A DNA stretch of 64,000 bases from Saprospiraceae bacterium (GTDB lineage Bacteria > Bacteroidota > Bacteroidia > Chitinophagales > Saprospiraceae), in the NCBI GenBank assembly GCA_020630435.1, contig JAHDBJ010000021.1, positions 1-64,000 of the forward strand. Reading direction: 5' to 3'. This document shows, one piece after another, positions 58,847 to 64,000 of this stretch (its first letter is position 1; each line of letters opens with the position of its first letter). Under the pieces are notes generated by a model that worked only from the letters and a program-made list of their open reading frames with translations, searched no databases and was not told the DNA's origin. Made by a program: the position numbers and the translations under genes.

Positions 58847-61231
58847 TTAAAATTTAAATTTGTAGGAAACAGATGGGATAATCGGTAGAATGCTAATCTC
58901 TTTGAAGACAGGCTTTGAAGTACCTGTGGCAGGATCGTATTCATTATCGGCGATAATATAGTATGGGTTCTTATGCCAGTAGGTATTGTATACTGAAATT
59001 ACCCAAGCTCTCTCGTAGCGTTTTTTCTTTTTGACAAACTCTACACTTAAATCCAATCTATGATAATCCGACATTCTAAAGGCATTTTTCTCGCCTAATG
59101 ACTGTATCTGTTGGATACCAAAATTATTTGAATTGGAAGAATAATTGGTCAATACAGGATATTGATAAATTGGAATGGTTACCGCATTTCCTGTTCCATA
59201 TATCCATGCCATAGAAGCATTAATTTTGGGTGTGAACTCGTGGGCAACGACCAAAGATAAATCGTGTCTTCTATCATAACGATAGGGAAATTCTTTTCCA
59301 TTATTAATAGCGTCAAATTGGCGGTTGTTCCACGCTAAAGTATAACCTAGCCATCCTGTAGTTTTTCCTCGTTTCTTTTGTATAAATAATTCTAAGCCGT
59401 AGGACTTCCCAAAACCTTGTGTCACTTTATCTTGCCAATCATTTTCTAAACCTAGTAGAAAACTAGCCCCCTCTTTAAAGGATATGACATTGTCCATTTC
59501 CTTGTAGTATCCTTCGAGACTAATTTCATAATCTTCCTTGAAGGTTCTAGCGATTCCTAGTGCAGCTTGCCAAGATTGTTGGGGTTTAACCCTGTCCGTA
59601 CTCGGCACCCATAGGTCAGTAGGAGAACTTAAAGATTCACTGGTCAATAAATTAATGTACTGTGTCATCGTGCTGAAGGATGCTTTGAGTGCATAATTAT
59701 TATTTAATAAATACCTTAAGCCCAGACGAGGCTGAACCGAAAAGTAATTTTGTCCTTCAACACTAAATGCGGAAGCATGAACACCGACATTGGCTTTTAA
59801 TGCGCCCCATTTGATATCATCTTCAATATAGAGCGCATATTCCATCGAGTTGATATTATCTGAACCAATAAGTGTATCAAATTTAACTTCTTCAAATTCT
59901 GAATCTAAAGTTAGGGCACCTGGGCTATAATTATGTTGAGTGGCACTCGCTCCAAAACGCACATAATGGTTTGGGTTAGGAATATAGTCAAAATCTATTT
60001 TTCCTGTCCAGTCTCTAATCCCCGATAGGTATTTGGCAGAGAAACTTGCGCTTAGCTCGTCTTCAATTTCTTTAATACCAGATACAAAATCTATTTTATA
60101 ACGACTGTATGTAAGTGTGGTATTGCTGAATAATTTTTTATTGATTTCCCAATTCCAACGTAGGGCAGCTATCAAGTTGCTCCAATCAATGCCGCCTTCA
60201 AATTCCGTAGAAGAGCTGCCTCCCCCATTGTTGGATTCTTTAATGATTGATTTAAAAACATCTGCTCCTGAATAAGCACTCAAAAATAAGCGATGTTTCT
60301 CATTAAACTTGTGCTGAATTTTGGCATTTAAATCATAAAAATAAAGCGTTAGATCTATGTCTTCGCCACCATTATTCGCTTGAGACTTTATAATAGGTTT
60401 GGCTATAAAGTCGGCGTATGTTCGTCGAGCAGATACCAAAAAGGAGGTTTTATCTTTTATGATAGGTCCTTCCAATGTTAGTTTGGAAGTGATGAGTCCA
60501 ATTGAACCTTCCCCATGAAACTCTTGGAGGTTTCCTTCTTTCATATTAATTTCTAAAACAGAAGATAAACGACCACCATATCGTGCAGGGAAACCACCTT
60601 TAGTAAGGGTTACATTTTTTATAGCGTCCGCATTAAATACCGAGAAGATTCCTAGCAAATGGGACACATTGTAGACTGGTACTCCATCCAGTAAAATAAG
60701 GTTTTGGTCGGGGCTTCCTCCCCTTACATACAATCCCGTTTGTCCTTCTCCTCCTGACTGTACTCCTGGTAATAGTTGGATAGTTTTTAAAACATCTACC
60801 TCCCCTAGTAAGGCTGGTAATTTTTTGATTTGTTTGATCGGAACTTCTACCTTACTCATTTGTGTTTCTTCCTCAATTCGTTTTTGCCGATCAGCTACAA
60901 CTTCTACGACTTCCAAATCTAAAGAGGAGGATAGCTTTATTGTAATCGACATATCTTTATCTAGATAAATCCGCTGTTCCTGATCCTGATAACCAATATA
61001 GGAGCTTGATAATACCACAGAATCTTTTGGTAAAGTGATACTAAAAAAACCGTAGGTATTGGTTACTGTTCCGCTACCTGTAAATACATCGTATACGTTT
61101 GCCGCAATTAATTTTTCCCCAGTATCGGCATCTTCTACATAACCGCTAATGGTATATTTTTCGGATTGAGCTTGACATTGTATGACGATACCAAAAATCA
61201 AGAATCCCCAAAGCAATATTTTTTTTATCAT
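58847..61231 (-). CDS. TonB-dependent outer-membrane receptor
   Basis: The protein has 794 residues. The order is a signal peptide (IVIQCQAQ), a carboxypeptidase-like regulatory domain (about 26-105; SGYVEDADTGEKLIAANVYD), a plug (about 120-235; LPALLGEVDVLKTIQLLPGV, YVRGGSPDQNLILLDGVPVYN) and a 22-stranded barrel ending in the terminal aromatic of SVSYKFKF. It imports a ligand through the outer membrane using TonB energy. It is much shorter than SusC-type receptors (about 1000 residues), and no SusD gene is nearby, so glycans are not the obvious substrate. The partner is the DUF4249 lipoprotein. The substrate is unknown. Confidence 0.92.
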   Translation of the reverse strand: MIKKILLWGFLIFGIVIQCQAQSEKYTISGYVEDADTGEKLIAANVYDVFTGSGTVTNTYGFFSITLPKDSVVLSSSYIGYQDQEQRIYLDKDMSITIKLSSSLDLEVVEVVADRQKRIEEETQMSKVEVPIKQIKKLPALLGEVDVLKTIQLLPGVQSGGEGQTGLYVRGGSPDQNLILLDGVPVYNVSHLLGIFSVFNADAIKNVTLTKGGFPARYGGRLSSVLEINMKEGNLQEFHGEGSIGLITSKLTLEGPIIKDKTSFLVSARRTYADFIAKPIIKSQANNGGEDIDLTLYFYDLNAKIQHKFNEKHRLFLSAYSGADVFKSIIKESNNGGGSSSTEFEGGIDWSNLIAALRWNWEINKKLFSNTTLTYSRYKIDFVSGIKEIEDELSASFSAKYLSGIRDWTGKIDFDYIPNPNHYVRFGASATQHNYSPGALTLDSEFEEVKFDTLIGSDNINSMEYALYIEDDIKWGALKANVGVHASAFSVEGQNYFSVQPRLGLRYLLNNNYALKASFSTMTQYINLLTSESLSSPTDLWVPSTDRVKPQQSWQAALGIARTFKEDYEISLEGYYKEMDNVISFKEGASFLLGLENDWQDKVTQGFGKSYGLELFIQKKRGKTTGWLGYTLAWNNRQFDAINNGKEFPYRYDRRHDLSLVVAHEFTPKINASMAWIYGTGNAVTIPIYQYPVLTNYSSNSNNFGIQQIQSLGEKNAFRMSDYHRLDLSVEFVKKKKRYERAWVISVYNTYWHKNPYYIIADNEYDPATGTSKPVFKEISILPIIPSVSYKFKF

Positions 61232-61790
61232 AGGTGTTAATCTCTATATTTTTAATATAATATACTTAAAGTTAGTTTTGTATTTAGAATAGGCTTAAAT
61301 ATGTTTCTCTAAAGATATGTCGGTAAAAATTGGCTTCCCCCCTAATTCAATCTTGAAATAATTTTAAAAATCTTCATAGTAAATACGTTTTAAGGTTTCA
61401 ATACGTTGGCTGATTGGATCAAATAAAATCTTACTATTTTTATTAAAACCCTTTCCTAGTATTTTCTGAGTTCAATTCCAAAAGTATATTAAAAAACGAC
61501 AAAACCATTATTTTTAATCAAAATTTAACATTACACAATAGATTGAAATTCAATATTTTAAAAATAACAATTGTTAAAATAGGATTTTAACATTAAAATA
61601 GTGTAATAAATACACTAAGTATTTGTATATTTGCCCCTGAGAACGCACAACACACTTCACTATTACTGGTATTTTTTAACAAAAACCATAAAAATTAAAC
61701 TGAACTAAAATGTTCTACGAATTAGTACATTTTCCCACATTTCAGTAATCAAATAAAACATTTACTTCATTTCCCAAAAAAAAATTTAAG
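61232..61790. other. Divergent regulatory region between the TonB receptor and the T9SS protease
   Basis: These 559 bases hold no gene I would support. The plus strand has a -7 box and an adjacent palindrome, listed separately. No clear promoter was found for the minus-strand TonB receptor gene. Confidence 0.5.
61599..61633 (+). promoter_or_regulatory. -7 box with adjoining palindrome upstream of the T9SS protease
   Basis: TATATTTG at 61626-61633 matches the -7 consensus. Just before it, TAGTGTA-N5-TACACTA (61599-61617) is a perfect 7-bp inverted repeat sitting where the -33 region should be, and no TTG is present. This could be an operator for an activator or repressor dimer. The leader would be about 150 nt. 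Confidence 0.4.
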
Positions 61791-63911
61791 ATGAAAAAGA
61801 TGATTAGCCTTGTCTTTTTAAAGACATTCTTTGTCTTTATTTTACAACAAAATATCCTAGCACAATTTTGTGGAAGTCATGGAACACATGATGAGACGTT
61901 TGAGCGACTCGTACATGGAGCAGAGTTTAACACAAATTTGCGTTCTAGCGATCAGAAAATATTTGTCCCTGTCATTTTTCATTATACTATTAAAAATGAT
62001 GGCAGTATTGATGATGAACTCTATAGTAGTAGTCAATACGAATCTAGCCATTTTTTACAACGATTAAATGCTGCCTTTGCGGATTCAAAGCTCGAATTTT
62101 ATGAGCTACAAGCTGCCAAAACAATCCCAGATACAGAATTATATCTGGGACAAAATAGTGCAGCAGTCTCTTTGCGCTTACAAGAGCAATATGGTTCTAC
62201 ACGGGTATTAAATGTCTATCTTGTTAAGCATCCTTATTCAAACTACTCAGGTATGGCATCCTTTCCTTCGTTTAACCTAAAACGGAAAATGTGGATCTAC
62301 TTAAGATACCAGTATGAAAGTGATGACTATAAAGTATTGGAGCATGAAATTGGGCATAACCTGCACCTTTACCATACACATGGAACGAGTAACTATGGCT
62401 ATGACAAAAGTGCCTTAGTCAATAATACAAATTGCGAAACAACTGGAGATTTTGTTTGCGATACTCCTGTAGATCCTAATCTTTATGCCAAAGTCAGTTC
62501 TAGTAATTGTAGCTATCCTGTTAATAGTTTAGGGAAAGATTTGAATGGCAACGATTATGCACCTGATCCTAAAAATATTATGTCTTATACCCCACTTAGT
62601 TGTCAACAACATTTCACGCTAGGACAATATGAACGAGCAGAAGAAACAGCAGTCAATGTTTTTCGGTATTCTCAATATAAGGGATTTACTGTTTATGTGA
62701 AGATTCCATCCCAAGAACAGATTCCCAGAATCTATTATTGGGATATAGAAGGAACGACACTACCTTCGCCTACTTGGCATCTAGAATCTCAAGACATTAT
62801 GACATCAGAATCTGAAGGTTGGTACAGTATGAGTTTTCCTAGTGTAAGTAAATTAAATTGCTTAATTCGATTTCCCAACCGACAATCTATAGATTTGAAA
62901 AATATACAACAGGATACTTGGGTTGTTTTAGATGAAAACACCTCTTTACAAAATGGACAACAGAAATATGGTGTAAAAGAAATGCTTCATACGATGCCTA
63001 TTTCTGGCGATTCCGATCCAAGGTCATCTGGTCTTAAGCTTCGTGTTAAACGTTTGGGTACAAACGAAACACCACAAATACATGCTTGGCATAATGATTT
63101 TGGCTCTGATATAGCTATCACTGATACTCATAACTGGCCACAGCATCTTCCTTATATGAATGGTATCAATGATGGGTGGTTTGAATACACTATTAGCAAC
63201 TATCATTCTGTCGCTTGCTTATTTAAATATAATGATACCCAAACTGCTGACTTCAAATATTTTGAACAGGATACTTGGATTCTACTTGACGAGCAAGGCA
63301 ATTTAATTAAACTATCCGAACAAGAGCCTAGCACTGATTCTAATCGCTTTACTGTTTATTTTAAAAAGCCCAAACATTGGAATACAAATCCACAAATTTT
63401 CTTTTGGGATATTCAACCTACACAACCTAGTATTAGTTGGGAGCAAAGCATTGAAATGGAACATTATGATGGAGATTGGTATAAACATACTTTTGAAAAT
63501 GTAGAACAAGTCAATGTAATCTTTAATAATGTCAATTCTGGTAATGAGCAGACTAGTGATATTTATGCTATTTTGGAAGATACTTGGTATGAATGGGGTG
63601 GAAATTTTCAATTCCCTTCTATTGTCGACGCATTTAACACGGGAATTTCTCCCCTAGCATTTGTAGGAAGTCAAGACCTCAAAATTTTCCCTAATCCTGC
63701 GCAAAAATATTTAAATATAGAGCTTACTCATCTCCAAGGAATTGATGTTCGTCTTTATAATCTAAATGGTCAACTCTTGTATCATCAAGCGTTTTTCAAT
63801 CAGCGCAATTATATTTTAGATCTTAACCGAATCGGCCTCACTAAAGGTGTTTATCTAATCAACCTAAGAACCCAAAAAAGCCTTGTGAATCAAAAAATTG
63901 TAATACAATAA
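61791..63911 (+). CDS. T9SS-secreted metalloprotease with three CBM26-like modules
   Basis: The protein has 706 residues. A signal peptide (QQNILAQ) is followed by a metzincin/pappalysin-like (M43-type) domain with zinc site HEIGHNLHLYH (His185, Glu186, His189, His195). The usual Gly of HExxHxxGxxH is His192. Further landmarks are NCETTGDFVCDTP and the Met-turn NIMSYTP. Three modules follow at about 298-385, 414-505 and 518-605. Each has the CBM26 pattern of TVYVKIP or VYFKKP, a YYWD or FFWD strand, GWY or DWY, and a late DTW. A type A sorting domain closes the protein (IFPNPAQK to KIVIQ). It would be exported by T9SS and act outside the cell. CBM26 binds starch-like alpha-glucan; on a protease this suggests targeting to a glycan-coated protein or an altered ligand. 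Confidence 0.83.
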   Translation: MKKMISLVFLKTFFVFILQQNILAQFCGSHGTHDETFERLVHGAEFNTNLRSSDQKIFVPVIFHYTIKNDGSIDDELYSSSQYESSHFLQRLNAAFADSKLEFYELQAAKTIPDTELYLGQNSAAVSLRLQEQYGSTRVLNVYLVKHPYSNYSGMASFPSFNLKRKMWIYLRYQYESDDYKVLEHEIGHNLHLYHTHGTSNYGYDKSALVNNTNCETTGDFVCDTPVDPNLYAKVSSSNCSYPVNSLGKDLNGNDYAPDPKNIMSYTPLSCQQHFTLGQYERAEETAVNVFRYSQYKGFTVYVKIPSQEQIPRIYYWDIEGTTLPSPTWHLESQDIMTSESEGWYSMSFPSVSKLNCLIRFPNRQSIDLKNIQQDTWVVLDENTSLQNGQQKYGVKEMLHTMPISGDSDPRSSGLKLRVKRLGTNETPQIHAWHNDFGSDIAITDTHNWPQHLPYMNGINDGWFEYTISNYHSVACLFKYNDTQTADFKYFEQDTWILLDEQGNLIKLSEQEPSTDSNRFTVYFKKPKHWNTNPQIFFWDIQPTQPSISWEQSIEMEHYDGDWYKHTFENVEQVNVIFNNVNSGNEQTSDIYAILEDTWYEWGGNFQFPSIVDAFNTGISPLAFVGSQDLKIFPNPAQKYLNIELTHLQGIDVRLYNLNGQLLYHQAFFNQRNYILDLNRIGLTKGVYLINLRTQKSLVNQKIVIQ

Positions 63912-63924
63912 AAACGAGAAAATT

Positions 63925-63964
63925 AAGAAGCTACTCTTTTACAATAAAGGGTAGCTTCTTTAAA
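63925..63964 (+). terminator. Terminator of the T9SS protease gene
   Basis: A 15-bp stem (AAGAAGCTACTCTTT opposite 63946-63960, one G-U pair, 6-nt loop) starts 14 bp after the stop codon and ends in a short T run. Nothing is recognised in the last 36 bases. Confidence 0.7.
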
Positions 63965-64000
63965 TGAAGAAAATATCCGAGCTCTAGTTGTAATCGATAA

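Noticed and set aside
58843-58944. Upstream ATG for the DUF4249 gene
   Set aside because: It overlaps the end of the TonB receptor gene and hides the lipobox.

Overview
The window is from a low-GC member of the Bacteroidota, probably a marine or biofilm-forming gliding-type lineage near the Saprospiria or Flavobacteriia; the rank below phylum is inference. Support comes from type A sorting domains of the type IX secretion system (T9SS), SprB-like repeats, a TonB receptor paired with a DUF4249 lipoprotein, promoters of the TTG-N18/19-TAnnTTTG type, and the ribosomal gene order rpsL...secY-map-infA-rpmJ...rpoA-rplQ-carA-eno.

Layout. (1) 1-10810: a beta-glucan (laminarin-type) utilisation locus. 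It holds the tail of a secreted glycan-binding protein, a GH16 lipoprotein, a large cytoplasmic GH94-like phosphorylase (probably GH149), a GH17 lipoprotein, a GH30 lipoprotein, a GPH-type sugar symporter and a second GH17 without a signal peptide. The lipoproteins would cut beta-1,3/1,6-glucan outside the cytoplasm, the symporter would import oligosaccharides, and the phosphorylase and internal GH17 would finish them. (2) 10830-17794: a very long WG-repeat protein and a T9SS-exported Amidase_3 protein. (3) 17766-20154: a 2.36-kb AT-rich segment bounded by a perfect 28-bp direct repeat of the amidase gene's 3' end. It carries an HTH protein of unknown role and small ORFs and looks like an inserted element. 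(4) 20556-31766: a five-gene minus-strand operon with three tandem paralogous metzincin-type proteases of about 870-880 residues, a small secreted protein and a SprB-repeat/T9SS protein. (5) 32107-54174: eno, carA and the complete alpha, spc, S10 and str ribosomal clusters, all on the minus strand. (6) 54518-63911: a DUF6090 membrane protein translationally coupled to an aldehyde dehydrogenase homologue that has lost both catalytic residues, a Lys-rich coiled-coil protein, a broken Uma2-family gene, a TonB receptor/DUF4249 pair, and a T9SS metalloprotease with three CBM26-like modules.

The strongest candidates for something undescribed are the repeat-bounded insertion behind the amidase gene, the triplicated protease operon, the catalytically dead aldehyde dehydrogenase, and the protease with starch-binding-like modules. 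No rRNA, tRNA, CRISPR array, transposase or integrase gene was seen.
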